A DNA stretch of 64,000 nucleotides from Limosilactobacillus secaliphilus (lineage in GTDB: Bacteria; Bacillota; Bacilli; Lactobacillales; Lactobacillaceae). Of the stretch, positions 1-8,980 are shown one piece after another (the stretch's first letter is position 1; the number at the start of each line of letters is the position of its first letter). The notes below the pieces were generated by a model, which did no database searches, had not been told where the DNA came from, and saw nothing but the letters and a program-made list of their open reading frames with translations. The translations under genes were made by a program, and so were the position numbers. The stretch is from the NCBI RefSeq assembly GCF_001437055.1, contig NZ_JQBW01000010.1, positions 124,001-188,000 on the forward strand. The letters run 5' to 3'.

Positions 1-499
1 GGTAAGCCACCGCTTCATCAGCAGAAGAAATGTCGGGCTTGGAAACAATTTCGATCAGTGGCGTGCCTTGACGGTTTAAGTCAACGTAAGAGTACTTGCC
101 GGTGTGAGTGTTCTTACCGGCATCCTCTTCAATGTGCATCTCGGCAATCCCGATCTTCTTCTTTTTACCCTTAACTTCAATTTCAACCCAACCATCCGTT
201 GCAATTGGCGTGTCGGATTGGGTAATTTGGTATGCCTTCGGGTTGTCAGGATAGAAGTAGTTCTTCCGGTCGAAGTGCATCTTGTGGGTAATGTTGGCGT
301 GCAGAGCCAAGCCAGCCATGATCCCGTCACGGACAACGCCCTTGTTCAAGGTTGGCAAAGTACCGGGATAACCCCAGTCAATGACGTTGGTGTTCAGGTT
401 TGGTTCATCACCATATTCAACCGGTGACGGACTGTAAATCTTGGACTTGGTTTTCAGCTCCACGTGGACTTCAAGACCAATTGTTGTTTGAAAGTTCAT
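1..499 (-). CDS. gatB: GatB, Asp/Glu-tRNA amidotransferase subunit B (5' part only)
   Basis: N-terminal 166 codons of the B subunit of the GatCAB complex, which converts misacylated Glu-tRNA(Gln) or Asp-tRNA(Asn) to the correct amide form in the cytoplasm. The reading frame opens [20 protein letters not shown], the typical GatB/GatE start, and carries the family stretch with YFYPDNPK and YQITQSD further in. It starts at ATG 499, one base after the gatA stop, with an AGGAGG-type ribosome binding site inside the end of gatA near 511-516. The rest of the gene lies beyond the left window edge, so nothing can be said about its C-terminal YqeY-like domain. Confidence 0.95.
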   Translation of the reverse strand, partial: MNFQTTIGLEVHVELKTKSKIYSPSPVEYGDEPNLNTNVIDWGYPGTLPTLNKGVVRDGIMAGLALHANITHKMHFDRKNYFYPDNPKAYQITQSDTPIATDGWVEIEVKGKKKKIGIAEMHIEEDAGKNTHTGKYSYVDLNRQGTPLIEIVSKPDISSADEAVAY

Positions 500-500
500 C

Positions 501-1973
501 TTAGTCTTGGCCTCCTAACTTTGGGTTGCGCTTATGAACATCCGTCGTCTGTTCAAAGACATAAGCGGTGTTGTACAGCGTTTGTTCATCGAACTGCTTA
601 CCGATGATTTGCAGACCAACTGGCATCCCATCCTTCTTGGAAAAGCCAGCTGGAATGGACATTGCTGGCAGACCGGCCATGTTAACCGGCACCGTCAGGG
701 TATCGTTGAAGTACATCTTGGTTGGGTCGTCAACTTCACTGCCAATTTCAAAGGCAGTAGTGGCACCCGTAGCCCCCATGATGACATCGTGGTCCTTCAA
801 AACGTTGAAGAAGTCGTTAGCCATCAGGCGACGTACCTTAGCGGCCTTGTTGAAGTAAGCATCGTAGAAACCAGCGGATAAGGAGAAGGTCCCCAGCATG
901 ATCCGCCGCTTAACTTCTTCACCGAAGCCTTCCGTCCGGCTGCGAACGTAAACGTCGTCCAGGTTCTTAACATCCTTGGCACGGAAACCATAACGAATCC
1001 CATCATAACGTTGCAAGTTAGACGATGCTTCAGAGGATGCCAGGATGTAGTAAGCTGGCACACCATACTTCGTGTGCGGCATCTTAACGGTATCAATGGT
1101 TGCACCCAAAGATTCATAGTGCTTCAGAGCTGCTTCAACGACTTCACGAACATCAGGATCCAGCTTGTCGCTGACATATTCTTCTGGAACGGCAATCCGC
1201 AGACCCTTGACGGAAGCGTTGTCCAAGGAGGCGGCCCAGTTCGGCACTTCCTTGTTGGCAGAAGTCATATCATGCTTATCCAAGCCACTGATTGCCTGCA
1301 TCAGGATGGCGTTATCCTTAACGCTCTTAGTTAACCAGCCAACTTGGTCAAAGCTGGAACCAAAGGCGATGACACCCCAACGAGAAACCCGGCCATAAGT
1401 TGGCTTCATGCCGACAATCCCGTTGAATGAGGCTGGCATCCGAATTGAACCACCGGTATCGGTACCAAATGCACCCAAAACATCACCGGCGGCCACAGCG
1501 GCAGCAGAACCACCAGATGAACCACCAGGAACACGGGTCAGGTTCCATGGGTTGTGAGTAGTCTTGAAGGCTGAGTTTTCGGTGGATGAACCCATCGCAA
1601 ATTCGTCCAGGTTCGTCTTACCAACGTTAATGGCACCCGCCTGCTTGATCTTTTCAACTACCGTAGCGTCATAAACGGGGTTGAAGTTTTCCAAAATCTT
1701 GGAAGCAGCCGTCGTCGTTAAGCCCTTGGTCAGGATGTTGTCCTTAACTGCTAATGGAATCCCAGCAAGCAATTGGTCATCGGCAACTCCGGCCTTGTCG
1801 ATTTCAGCGGCCCGCTTCAGAGCAGCTTCCTTGTTCAATGCCAGGAAGGCCTGTAGCTTGTCATCCGTCTCTTCAATGCGGTCAAAGGCGCGCTTAACGA
1901 GGTCGGTAGCAGAAACATCACCGTTTACCAGCTGCTGGTGCAGTTCTGAAATACTGGTGTTGTAAAAACTCAT
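501..1973 (-). CDS. gatA: GatA, glutamyl-tRNA(Gln) amidotransferase subunit A
   Basis: Amidase subunit of GatCAB (490 aa); it hydrolyses glutamine to ammonia, which is channelled to GatB. It has the amidase-signature fold with the Lys-cisSer-Ser triad in place: K77 (PLAVKDN), S152 in the GGSSGGS loop and S176 in TDTGGS. Length is normal for the family. The ATG overlaps the end of gatC by 4 bases, so translation of the two is probably coupled. Complex partners gatC and gatB flank it in the usual C-A-B order. Confidence 0.97.
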   Translation of the reverse strand: MSFYNTSISELHQQLVNGDVSATDLVKRAFDRIEETDDKLQAFLALNKEAALKRAAEIDKAGVADDQLLAGIPLAVKDNILTKGLTTTAASKILENFNPVYDATVVEKIKQAGAINVGKTNLDEFAMGSSTENSAFKTTHNPWNLTRVPGGSSGGSAAAVAAGDVLGAFGTDTGGSIRMPASFNGIVGMKPTYGRVSRWGVIAFGSSFDQVGWLTKSVKDNAILMQAISGLDKHDMTSANKEVPNWAASLDNASVKGLRIAVPEEYVSDKLDPDVREVVEAALKHYESLGATIDTVKMPHTKYGVPAYYILASSEASSNLQRYDGIRYGFRAKDVKNLDDVYVRSRTEGFGEEVKRRIMLGTFSLSAGFYDAYFNKAAKVRRLMANDFFNVLKDHDVIMGATGATTAFEIGSEVDDPTKMYFNDTLTVPVNMAGLPAMSIPAGFSKKDGMPVGLQIIGKQFDEQTLYNTAYVFEQTTDVHKRNPKLGGQD

Positions 1974-2284
1974 TTATCTCCGTCCTCGCTTTCATCAATA
2001 ATGGCAGGAACCTTGATCAGGCCGTCCTGAGTGTCAGGAGCGTTCTTCAGCAAAGCTTCACGTTGATTGCTGCGGATCCCCTTATCTTCGCGCATCACGT
2101 TTACTTCAGTGGTTGGGGAGTACATCGGTTCGACCCCATCCGTATCAACCTTTTGTAGGTCCGTAAACAAGCCGATGATTTCCTCCAATTGAGGAGTGAT
2201 CTTAGAAAGCGCCTGGTCATCAAATGACAGTTTAGCCAAGTTGGCCACGTGCTGAACTTCTTGACGATCAATCTTTTCAGCCAT
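1970..2284 (-). CDS. gatC: GatC, glutamyl-tRNA(Gln) amidotransferase subunit C
   Basis: Small subunit (104 aa) of GatCAB that wraps around GatA and stabilises it. The sequence shows the family pattern: an N-terminal VQHVANLAKL helix, LSF, and a central VDTDGVEPMYSP region. The ATG at 2284 follows an AAAGAGG ribosome binding site. It is the first gene of the gatCAB operon. In related lactobacilli gatC usually follows camS directly; here about 6.6 kb carrying pectin-use and opuC genes lie between the two. Confidence 0.95.
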   Translation of the reverse strand: MAEKIDRQEVQHVANLAKLSFDDQALSKITPQLEEIIGLFTDLQKVDTDGVEPMYSPTTEVNVMREDKGIRSNQREALLKNAPDTQDGLIKVPAIIDESEDGDK

Positions 2285-2322
2285 TCTTTAAACCTCTTTC
2301 CATGTTTTTGATATACCATTTT

Positions 2323-2331
2323 ATTTTATCA
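2323..2331 (-). promoter_or_regulatory. possible extended -10 promoter for gatCAB
   Basis: On the minus strand the bases read TGATAAAAT, an extended -10 (TG-N-TAAAAT), about 40 bases before the gatC start. No convincing -35 is visible. It lies between the pectinesterase stop and gatC, where a separate promoter would be expected. Confidence 0.35.
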
Positions 2332-2382
2332 CAAGGGCGCGTCCTAAACGAGTATCGACCTTTACTGTAAGCGATTCAAAAA

Positions 2383-3318
2383 TCATTGATGGCGCTTGCC
2401 GTTAAAATATTCGTCCACTGCCTGCATCAACTTGGCATCCGCCTTGCCATAGACTTTGGCCCAAGATGGCCGCTTGCCACCAGGCTGGCAATCATATTCA
2501 CGAAAGTCGGCCAAGTCAGCGCTGTGCGGATCGTCACCCCATAAGTGCCATCCCAGTGGGTTGATTCCTTGACCCAGAGTGCAGTCGACGTAATAGGCTT
2601 TGGCATATGGGCGCCACGGCCGTCCTAAGAAGTGGTTATTCACGCCCGGTGCGGTCATAATCCGACAGTGATCAAAGATGAAGCCGAATTTGCGATCCTG
2701 GTCGGTGCATGGTGCACAAACGTAGCCCTCTTCCGGCGTTGTCTTGCTTAACAATGACTGGATTACGCTGTTCTTGATCCAGACGCTGCCGCCACCGAAG
2801 ATGTAGTCGATATTGCCTTCAATGTAGCAACTGTCCAGCTGGTAACGGGCATCCTTCAACTCACGGTGGGCAACCGGAGTGTCAGGGACCGTGTTATCGC
2901 GGTTCATGTGAATAATCGGTCCAAAGCAAACCGTATCCTGGAAGCCCAAGAAACTGCAGTTAGTAAAGTTGATGTGGTCGCCATTGGCATAAACGGCCAC
3001 TGCCTGTCCCACCTTTGAGCCTAAGCCGGCACTGTTTTGAAATGTCAGATTGTTAAAGTTGATGTCCACGCCTTCAACTAAGACGGTCGCAGTATTGAAA
3101 GTCTGATTGTGGCCCAAAGCATCCGCACCCAGGGCATAATCAATCACCACTGGACCCATCGACTTAATCTGCAGATGCTGCCCAGCAATGTGAATACGCT
3201 GGTAGTAATGGCCCCGCGTGAAGACAATCTGGGTGACTTCCTCACTATTAAGCATCTCTTCCTTGTCATCTAAAACGGCTTGCACATCTTCATAGGGTGT
3301 AACTTCGATTCTTTGCAT
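2383..3318 (-). CDS. pectinesterase (CE8), cytoplasmic type
   Basis: Pectin methylesterase of carbohydrate esterase family 8 (311 aa from ATG 3318). It removes methyl groups from galacturonate residues. The parallel beta-helix catalytic residues are visible (numbered from ATG 3318): Q105 (KVGQAV), Q127-D128 (FQDTV), D171 (IDYIFGG) and R233 (LGRPWRPY). There is no signal peptide or membrane anchor, unlike secreted pectinesterases, so it probably acts in the cytoplasm on imported short methylated oligogalacturonides, as known for some enterobacterial intracellular PMEs. A GTG 15 bases upstream is part of the AGTGAGG ribosome binding site, so the ATG is the better start. It follows a GPH transporter but is separated from it by a terminator hairpin. 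No pectate lyase or galacturonate catabolic gene is seen nearby. Confidence 0.88.
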   Translation of the reverse strand: MQRIEVTPYEDVQAVLDDKEEMLNSEEVTQIVFTRGHYYQRIHIAGQHLQIKSMGPVVIDYALGADALGHNQTFNTATVLVEGVDINFNNLTFQNSAGLGSKVGQAVAVYANGDHINFTNCSFLGFQDTVCFGPIIHMNRDNTVPDTPVAHRELKDARYQLDSCYIEGNIDYIFGGGSVWIKNSVIQSLLSKTTPEEGYVCAPCTDQDRKFGFIFDHCRIMTAPGVNNHFLGRPWRPYAKAYYVDCTLGQGINPLGWHLWGDDPHSADLADFREYDCQPGGKRPSWAKVYGKADAKLMQAVDEYFNGKRHQ

Positions 3319-3368
3319 AATGTTATTCCTCACTTAATTCATTTCTTTAAAATCAATGTTAAACGACA

Positions 3369-3403
3369 AAAACGGGTCTGCAAGCACCAGCTGCAGACCC
3401 GTT
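3369..3403 (-). terminator. intrinsic terminator between GPH transporter and pectinesterase
   Basis: Perfect 13-bp stem (AAACGGGTCTGCA / TGCAGACCCGTTT) with a 9-base loop, followed on the minus strand by TTTTGTCG. It ends the transporter message; the pectinesterase is then reached by read-through or by its own unrecognised promoter. Confidence 0.85.
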
Positions 3404-3420
3404 TGATTGATCTTATTAAA

Positions 3421-4947
3421 TTACTTTTCTTCCTTGAACCCAACATTGTTGTTACCGTAACAGTGTTCGTAGTCGAACCCAGTTAAGTCTTCAACAACGG
3501 CCTTGGTCTTAGGATCAACGTCTTCTGGCTTACCACCATTGTGACGACGCTTAGTTTCATCGTTTAAGATCTTCAGGGTGACACGGTCAACGTGCATGTG
3601 GTGTGAACTCCAAATACCTAAGAGTTCCAGCCCACAGACACCAATGATCAGGATTAATACGATCCCCCATTGAGCTGACAGTGGCTGAGTTGGACGACCC
3701 TTAACAAAGCCGGTTGCGGAAAGAACCCAACCTAATACCAGCATGATGGTAGCACGCATAATCTTACCCATCATCGTCATGGCACCAGAGTAGATACCTT
3801 CACGACGACGGTTGGTGATTGCTTCGTCGACATCGGCCATGTATGCGTAGTTAGCCCATGGAATGTAGTAAACAGCACCAGTACCAAGGCCATATACGAT
3901 ACTAATTGCAAAGATCAGGCCGGTAGCAGACGTCATACCAAAGAACCAGATGGCACACCATGCCAGCATTGAGAAGATAACGCAGCCAAGAGCCCACATG
4001 TAAGGCTTGGAAGCTTTCCCATACTTGGCAAAGACCCACATCATGAAGAAGGTGGAGATCAATTGCAGAATGTTGTTCAAAGAGTTGATCCCGGAAACAA
4101 AGACGTTGCTTTGTGCCAGAACGAAGATGAAGAAGTAGGTGTTCGTCGCAGCCCAGAGCCATTCACCACCGAAACCAAAGGCATACATACCAATGTGCCA
4201 ACGGAATGAACGGTTACGCATCGTTGAGATGATGTCGACAAACATCTTCTTGAAGCCTTCCCAGAAGCCATTAACGTGTTCTGATTCAACTTCATCAGCA
4301 GGCATTTCCCAGGTAGCAATGTAAACAAAGAATGCAGACAGAGCCATGCAGGCAGCCCATGCCAGAACAGCTAATTGGTAAGAACGAGGGTTGTTTTTAC
4401 CAAAGGCCATGAAGAACAGGCCAGGCAATGCAGAGGTTACAAAACCAGCGATCTTACCAAAGACAGACATGAATCCGGAAAGTTGTGAACGTTCCGTGTA
4501 GTCCTTGGTCATTTCCAGAGGCAAAGTCTTGTAAGGAACGTTGAACATTGTGTAGAACCATTCATAAACCAGGTAGGTTACCAGGTAGTAGGCGAATGGC
4601 TTACCCGTTTGCCAAAGCAATGGGTACCAGAACATCAACGGAACCGTTAACAGGATCCAGAAACGACGCCGACCGAACTTACGACCTAAGCGGGTGTTGT
4701 TGAAGTTATCAGTGATGAAGCCCATCAGTGGGTTTTCAATAACATCCAAATAAGTACCGATCGTGAAAATCAATGTACCTTCCCAAACTGGCAGGTCACA
4801 GAAGGTAGTGTAGAAGAACAACAGCCACGCAGACGAAATGGAGAGGGCCCCACCGCCGATAAAGTTACCAAAACCATAGCCAAGCTTGGTCCAAATGGTA
4901 ATCTTTCTCTGCTTTCGTGCTGGTGCTGGATTACTAGATTCAGCCAT
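3421..4947 (-). CDS. GPH-family sugar:cation symporter, probably for oligogalacturonides
   Basis: Polytopic membrane protein (508 aa from ATG 4947) of the glycoside-pentoside-hexuronide (GPH/MelB) group of the major facilitator superfamily. It shows KLGYGFGNFIGGG at the start of the first helix, the loop after helix 2 (NPLMGFITDNFNNTRLGRKFG) and about 12 hydrophobic segments. An in-frame upstream extension of 28 codons exists, but GGAGG nine bases before ATG 4947 fixes the start. The pectinesterase downstream suggests that the substrate is a short, possibly methylated, oligogalacturonide; this is inference from context. A strong promoter with an overlapping cre site (5054-5091) predicts carbon catabolite repression. 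Confidence 0.88.
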   Translation of the reverse strand: MAESSNPAPARKQRKITIWTKLGYGFGNFIGGGALSISSAWLLFFYTTFCDLPVWEGTLIFTIGTYLDVIENPLMGFITDNFNNTRLGRKFGRRRFWILLTVPLMFWYPLLWQTGKPFAYYLVTYLVYEWFYTMFNVPYKTLPLEMTKDYTERSQLSGFMSVFGKIAGFVTSALPGLFFMAFGKNNPRSYQLAVLAWAACMALSAFFVYIATWEMPADEVESEHVNGFWEGFKKMFVDIISTMRNRSFRWHIGMYAFGFGGEWLWAATNTYFFIFVLAQSNVFVSGINSLNNILQLISTFFMMWVFAKYGKASKPYMWALGCVIFSMLAWCAIWFFGMTSATGLIFAISIVYGLGTGAVYYIPWANYAYMADVDEAITNRRREGIYSGAMTMMGKIMRATIMLVLGWVLSATGFVKGRPTQPLSAQWGIVLILIIGVCGLELLGIWSSHHMHVDRVTLKILNDETKRRHNGGKPEDVDPKTKAVVEDLTGFDYEHCYGNNNVGFKEEK

Positions 4948-5053
4948 ATGTAAAATCCTCCAATAATTGCAAACCAACTGGTAAAAACCAGAAATACACC
5001 AAAAAATTGCATTGCCAACGCCACTAAGCAAAATGTGATCGTTAACATTTTTG

Positions 5054-5082
5054 ATTATATACCAAGTTGCTTGAAATTGTAA
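5054..5082 (-). promoter_or_regulatory. promoter of the GPH transporter operon
   Basis: Minus strand TTACAA (5077-5082), 17-base spacer, TATAAT (5054-5059), about 110 bases before the ATG. The -35 lies inside a perfect cre site, so CcpA binding should block RNA polymerase. Confidence 0.75.
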
Positions 5083-5091
5083 CCGTTTACA
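5078..5091 (-). promoter_or_regulatory. cre site (CcpA operator)
   Basis: Minus strand TGTAAACGGTTACA matches the cre consensus TGWAANCGNTNWCA at all 14 positions and overlaps the -35 of the GPH transporter promoter. Confidence 0.8.
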
Positions 5092-5306
5092 GGAAATTCT
5101 ATTGAACTAAATTCCCGCTTATTGTTTGTAAAACCAGTTATATAGGCTTTTAGCGACCATTTTTGTCATCAACTTATTTATTGCACTTTTTTGCAGCAAA
5201 GACCGTTTTCAGCCAAATAATGGCCATTTTAATGTTCACGATCACATTATTGTGTCATTGTCAACAGCTAAAACGCTTACCTGCTTGCTAATATGCGGTT
5301 GTTCAT

Positions 5307-5325
5307 TGTAAACGTTTAGTATAAT
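5307..5325 (+). promoter_or_regulatory. cre-like site overlapping a plus-strand TATAAT
   Basis: TGTAAACGTTTAGT (12 of 14 cre positions) runs into a perfect -10 TATAAT at 5320-5325. No good -35 at 16-18 bases is visible. If active it would give opuC a leader of about 170 bases. Confidence 0.4.
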
Positions 5326-5396
5326 GATCAACAATTTTTAATTAATATATAAAAAATGAAGTATCATATTCTTAGTAATGTCTATTAGTCAGTAAA

Positions 5397-5413
5397 TGTA
5401 TAAAATTTATACA
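5397..5413 (+). promoter_or_regulatory. 17-bp palindromic operator candidate for opuC
   Basis: TGTATAAAATTTATACA is a perfect inverted repeat with 8-bp arms around one central base, 85 bases before opuCA. It contains a TATAAA that could be the -10 box. It looks like the binding site of a dimeric repressor; the regulator is not encoded in the window. Confidence 0.5.
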
Positions 5414-5498
5414 AATACAACGCTCTGATCTAGTAAAAAGATTTTGCCTTTTCTATCATAAAGATAGGAGTACTCATATCTAAGGGAGGTTGGTAACT

Positions 5499-6668
5499 AT
5501 GGCTCAAGCAAAACCGATCGTTGAATTCGATCATGTTGGCAAGACCTACCCGAACGGCAAGCAGGCCCTTGTCGACTTCAATTTAAAAGTAATGCCCGGT
5601 GACTTTGTCTGTTTCATTGGGACTTCCGGTGGTGGGAAAACCACGGCAATGCGGATGATCAACCGCATGTTGGACCCCACTAGTGGTGAAGTTAAGTTTG
5701 ACGGCAAAAAAGTCGCTGATCTGGACCCTATCGAATTGCGCCGCCATATCGGCTATGTGATTCAAAATATTGGTCTGATTCCGCACATGACACTAGAAGA
5801 CAACATTTGTCTGGTGCCCAAACTGTTGAAGTGGCCAAAAGAAAAGCGGGAAGCACGGGCCCGAGAACTGATCAAGCTGGTTGAAATGCCGGAAGACTTT
5901 TTGTCCCGTTATCCTCACGAAATCTCTGGTGGTCAACAGCAACGGATTGGGGTTATTCGGGCATTGGCAGCCGACCAAAAAGTAATGCTCATGGACGAGC
6001 CGTTTGGTGCTTTGGACCCGTTGACTCGGGAAAAACTGCAAGATCTGGTGCATTACCTACAACATGACCTGGGCAAGACGATTATTATGGTCACCCACGA
6101 CATGGATGAAGCCTTAAGATTAGCCACCCGGATCGTGATCTTTGACGATGGCCGGATCATCCAGTCCGCATCCCCTGCCGAAATCCTGAAGCACCCTGCC
6201 AACGACTTCGTGGAAGAGCTGATCGGACCTGACCGGATGAACGAAGCCAAAGTGATGCTGGCCACCGCCAGTTCGATCATGTTGAACAACCCAGTTTCGA
6301 CAACCGGTGATGTCACGCTTGGTGAAGCCCTGGTTAAGATGAACAATCACCACATTGACTCCTTGATCGTAGTTGACGATGAACACCGCTTAATCGGTGA
6401 ACTCGACATCGGTCAGGTGATGGCACACCGAAACCTGAAGTTAAAAGTTAAAAACTACATGCTGGCATCACCACGGTCCGTGTTTGAAGACGACCTGCTC
6501 AGCAGTATTTACCAGACCATCATTAACCGGCACCTGAAATACATGCCGGTGGTTGACCATGATCACCGGGTTGTGGGTATCATCACCCGGTCCTCATTGG
6601 CCACCCTGCTATGCGAACACGTTTGGGGGAAAGCAGATCCTGAAGATAACGCTGACGAAGGGAAGTGA
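5499..6668 (+). CDS. opuCA: OpuCA-type glycine betaine/carnitine/choline ABC importer ATPase
   Basis: ATP-binding subunit (389 aa from ATG 5499) of an osmoprotectant importer. Walker [10 protein letters not shown] is at 41-49, the ABC signature SGGQQQR at 143-149 and Walker B VMLMDEP at 162-168. Two CBS domains occupy roughly residues 245-380; in this family they sense ionic strength and gate transport. The start is set by AAGGGAGGT at 5482-5490, eight bases upstream; an in-frame TTG at 5490 is inside that site. First gene of a four-gene operon in the Listeria/Bacillus opuC order (ATPase, permease, binding protein, permease). Confidence 0.94.
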   Translation: MAQAKPIVEFDHVGKTYPNGKQALVDFNLKVMPGDFVCFIGTSGGGKTTAMRMINRMLDPTSGEVKFDGKKVADLDPIELRRHIGYVIQNIGLIPHMTLEDNICLVPKLLKWPKEKREARARELIKLVEMPEDFLSRYPHEISGGQQQRIGVIRALAADQKVMLMDEPFGALDPLTREKLQDLVHYLQHDLGKTIIMVTHDMDEALRLATRIVIFDDGRIIQSASPAEILKHPANDFVEELIGPDRMNEAKVMLATASSIMLNNPVSTTGDVTLGEALVKMNNHHIDSLIVVDDEHRLIGELDIGQVMAHRNLKLKVKNYMLASPRSVFEDDLLSSIYQTIINRHLKYMPVVDHDHRVVGIITRSSLATLLCEHVWGKADPEDNADEGK

Positions 6669-6673
6669 GACTC

Positions 6674-7318
6674 ATGATGAGTTTTTTGAATGAATATGGC
6701 TCTGACCTGTTGTTGAAAACCTGGGAACAGCTGTATATCTCACTGATCGCCTTGAGTCTCGGCATCATCGTCGCCGTTCCTTTAGGCATCACCCTGAACC
6801 GTTTTCCACGGACGGCAAAAGTGATGATCAGTATCAGCAGCATGCTGCAAACGGTCCCTTCACTGGCCTTGTTGGCCCTGATGATTCCCATCTTCGGGAT
6901 CGGCAAGTTTCCAGCGATCGTCGCCCTTTTCATCTACTCCCTCCTGCCGATCCTGCGTAACACCTGTATCGGCATGGAAGGTGTTGACCCCAGCTTGATT
7001 GACAGTGCCAAAGGAATGGGCATGACCCGCTGGCAGGTAATGCTGCAAGTTTCCCTGCCCCAGGCGCTTCCCGTGATCATGGCCGGCATCCGCTTGTCCG
7101 CCGTTTACCTGATTGCCTGGGCAACGCTGGCTTCCTACATTGGTGCCGGCGGTTTGGGTGACTTCATCTTCAACGGGCTCAACCTCTACCAGCCAGAATT
7201 AATCATCGGCGGTACCATTCCAGTCAGCTTACTCGCCCTGTTAACCGACTTTTTACTCGGCCGGCTGGAACAAAAATTAACCCCCGTAAACTTAAGAGAC
7301 GGAGGTGAAGACGAATGA
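6674..7318 (+). CDS. opuCB: OpuCB-type compatible-solute ABC permease
   Basis: Integral membrane permease (about 214 aa) of the BPD_transp_1 type with several hydrophobic segments and the EAA-like loop [20 protein letters not shown], which contacts the ATPase. It begins within a few bases of the opuCA stop. GTG 6665 overlaps that stop, but the GAAGTGAG stretch fits better as a ribosome binding site for ATG 6674 (or 6677). Its end overlaps opuCC by 4 bases (ATGA), which implies translational coupling. Confidence 0.92.
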   Translation: MMSFLNEYGSDLLLKTWEQLYISLIALSLGIIVAVPLGITLNRFPRTAKVMISISSMLQTVPSLALLALMIPIFGIGKFPAIVALFIYSLLPILRNTCIGMEGVDPSLIDSAKGMGMTRWQVMLQVSLPQALPVIMAGIRLSAVYLIAWATLASYIGAGGLGDFIFNGLNLYQPELIIGGTIPVSLLALLTDFLLGRLEQKLTPVNLRDGGEDE

Positions 7319-8238
7319 TAAAGAAACATCGCTTTTTGACGATCTTAATGACCTTACTAGCCGTTTGTTCCTTGAGTGCCTGTGGCAAAAGAAGCAGTCA
7401 TGGCAAGGAAACGGGCACGGTCCGGATCGCCAGCGTGAGTTCAACCGAATCACAGATCATGGCCAACATCCTCGCCCAGTTAATCGAACACGATACCGGC
7501 TTAAAGACGAAGATCATCGGCAACCTGGGTTCTTCCACCGTTTGTCACAAAGCCCTGCAACGCAACAACGCGGACATCATGGCAACCAGTTACACGGGTA
7601 CCGATTTGACCGGGACACTGGGTGAGAAACCAGAAAAGGACCCGAAGAAGGCCACCAAGAAAGTTGATCGGCTCTTGTTGAAACGTTACAACGAGGTCCG
7701 CTTCCCGACTTATGGTTTTGCTGACACCTATGCCTTCCTGGTGACCCAAGAACAGGCCAAGAAATACAATCTGAACACCGTCAGCGACCTGGCACCATAC
7801 GCGAAGAATTGGAACGCCGGTGTCGACAGTTCCTGGATGAACCGTAAAGGCGACGGCTACAAGAACTTCAAAGAGGCATATGGCTTCGACTTTAAGCGGG
7901 TCTACCCGATGCAGATTGGTTTGGTTTATGACGCCGCTCAGCAAGGTAAAATGCAGGCCATTCTGGGTTACTCAACAGACGGCCGGATCAAGAGTTACCA
8001 CTTGAAGGTCCTGCAGGATAACCGCCACTTCTTCCCGCCATATGAAGCAGCGGCAGTGGCCAACCAATCGATTCTGAAGAAGTACCCGAAATTGGCCCCA
8101 ACGATCCACAAGCTTGACGGCCAGATTGACTTGAAGACCATGCAGACTTTGAACTACGAAGTTGACGACCAGCTGCTTGAGCCAGCAACGGTTGCCCACA
8201 ACTTCTTGAAAGCACACCACTACTTCGATCGGAGGTGA
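7315..8238 (+). CDS. opuCC: OpuCC-type osmoprotectant-binding lipoprotein
   Basis: Substrate-binding lipoprotein (307 aa) of the ProX/OpuC family, anchored outside the membrane. The signal peptide has a charged start (MIKKHR), a hydrophobic core and the lipobox LSAC with C23 as the lipidated residue. The mature part has the two-lobe OpuAC pattern ([30 protein letters not shown]). It would deliver glycine betaine, carnitine or choline to OpuCB/OpuCD. The exact ligand cannot be read from the sequence. Confidence 0.93.
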   Translation: MIKKHRFLTILMTLLAVCSLSACGKRSSHGKETGTVRIASVSSTESQIMANILAQLIEHDTGLKTKIIGNLGSSTVCHKALQRNNADIMATSYTGTDLTGTLGEKPEKDPKKATKKVDRLLLKRYNEVRFPTYGFADTYAFLVTQEQAKKYNLNTVSDLAPYAKNWNAGVDSSWMNRKGDGYKNFKEAYGFDFKRVYPMQIGLVYDAAQQGKMQAILGYSTDGRIKSYHLKVLQDNRHFFPPYEAAAVANQSILKKYPKLAPTIHKLDGQIDLKTMQTLNYEVDDQLLEPATVAHNFLKAHHYFDRR

Positions 8239-8243
8239 CAGAT

Positions 8244-8906
8244 ATGAAAGATCTCGGCCTTTGGCAACAATTCTTCTACTACTTCCAGCACAATGGCATG
8301 TACATTCTGGGCAAGTTCAATCAACACTTTCTGATTTCGATTGAAGGAGTCCTGTTAGCCGCTTTGGTTGGTATCCCTATTGGGGCGCTGATTGCCCACT
8401 ATCGCCGTCTTAGCAACCCCGTCATTCAACTGGCCAACTTGATTCAAACCATCCCCTCACTGGCCATGTTATCCATCCTGATGTTGGGTCTGGGGCTTGG
8501 TGACCAAACCGTTATCACCACCATTTTCCTTTATTCCCTTCTGCCGATCATCCAAAACACCTACACGGGCCTACGCAACACTAGTCCTGCTGTTTTAGAC
8601 GCCAGTAAGGGTATGGGGATGACTAAGTGGCAGCAGTTATGGATGGTGGAAATTCCCCTCTCCGTATCTGTCATCATGGCTGGTATCCGTAATGCCCTCG
8701 TGGTAGCAATCGGGGTCACCGCCATCGGAGCCTTCATTGGTGCTGGTGGCCTGGGTGATATCATCATCCGCGGTACCAACGCCACAAATGGTGGTGCCAT
8801 CATCTTGGCTGGTGCATTGCCAACTGCCTTGATGGCAATCGTTTCCGACCTGGTCCTTGAAGGCGTACAAAAACTCGTTTCACCAAAAGGCTTAAGCGAG
8901 TCCTAA
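8244..8906 (+). CDS. opuCD: OpuCD-type compatible-solute ABC permease
   Basis: Second permease of the importer (220 aa from ATG 8244), homologous to OpuCB, with the EAA-like loop DASKGMGMTKWQQLWMVEIP. The ribosome binding site GGAGGTG at 8231-8237 lies six bases before ATG 8244; the in-frame GTG at 8235 is inside it. Last gene of the operon, followed by a strong terminator. Confidence 0.92.
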   Translation: MKDLGLWQQFFYYFQHNGMYILGKFNQHFLISIEGVLLAALVGIPIGALIAHYRRLSNPVIQLANLIQTIPSLAMLSILMLGLGLGDQTVITTIFLYSLLPIIQNTYTGLRNTSPAVLDASKGMGMTKWQQLWMVEIPLSVSVIMAGIRNALVVAIGVTAIGAFIGAGGLGDIIIRGTNATNGGAIILAGALPTALMAIVSDLVLEGVQKLVSPKGLSES

Positions 8907-8931
8907 AAATAACACAGAAATAACACGTACG

Positions 8932-8973
8932 AAAAAAGCATCGCTAGGAATTACTCCTTAGCGATGCTTTTTA
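8932..8973. terminator. bidirectional terminator between opuCD and camS
   Basis: A-rich left arm AAAAAGCATCGCTA-GGA and T-rich right arm TCC-TTAGCGATGCTTTTT form a long stem with one bulged base and loop ATTAC. A-run and T-run on either side make it work for opuC (plus) and for the converging pcrA-ligA-camS operon (minus). Confidence 0.9.
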
Positions 8974-8980
8974 TTCAATT

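Larger units (their letters stand above)
5092..5498. other. gene-free divergent region between pectin transporter and opuC
   Basis: About 400 AT-rich bases without a plausible gene. They hold a cre-like element on each side of the middle (CTAAAACGCTTACC at 5268-5281 and TGTAAACGTTTAGT at 5307-5320), a TATAAT at 5320-5325, the 17-bp palindrome at 5397-5413, and a small inverted repeat CTATC/GATAG at 5453-5467 just before the opuCA ribosome binding site. Confidence 0.7.

Noticed and set aside
2364-2377. cre-like TGTAAGCGATTCA between gatC and the pectinesterase
   Set aside because: One base short of the consensus length, not placed at a clear promoter.
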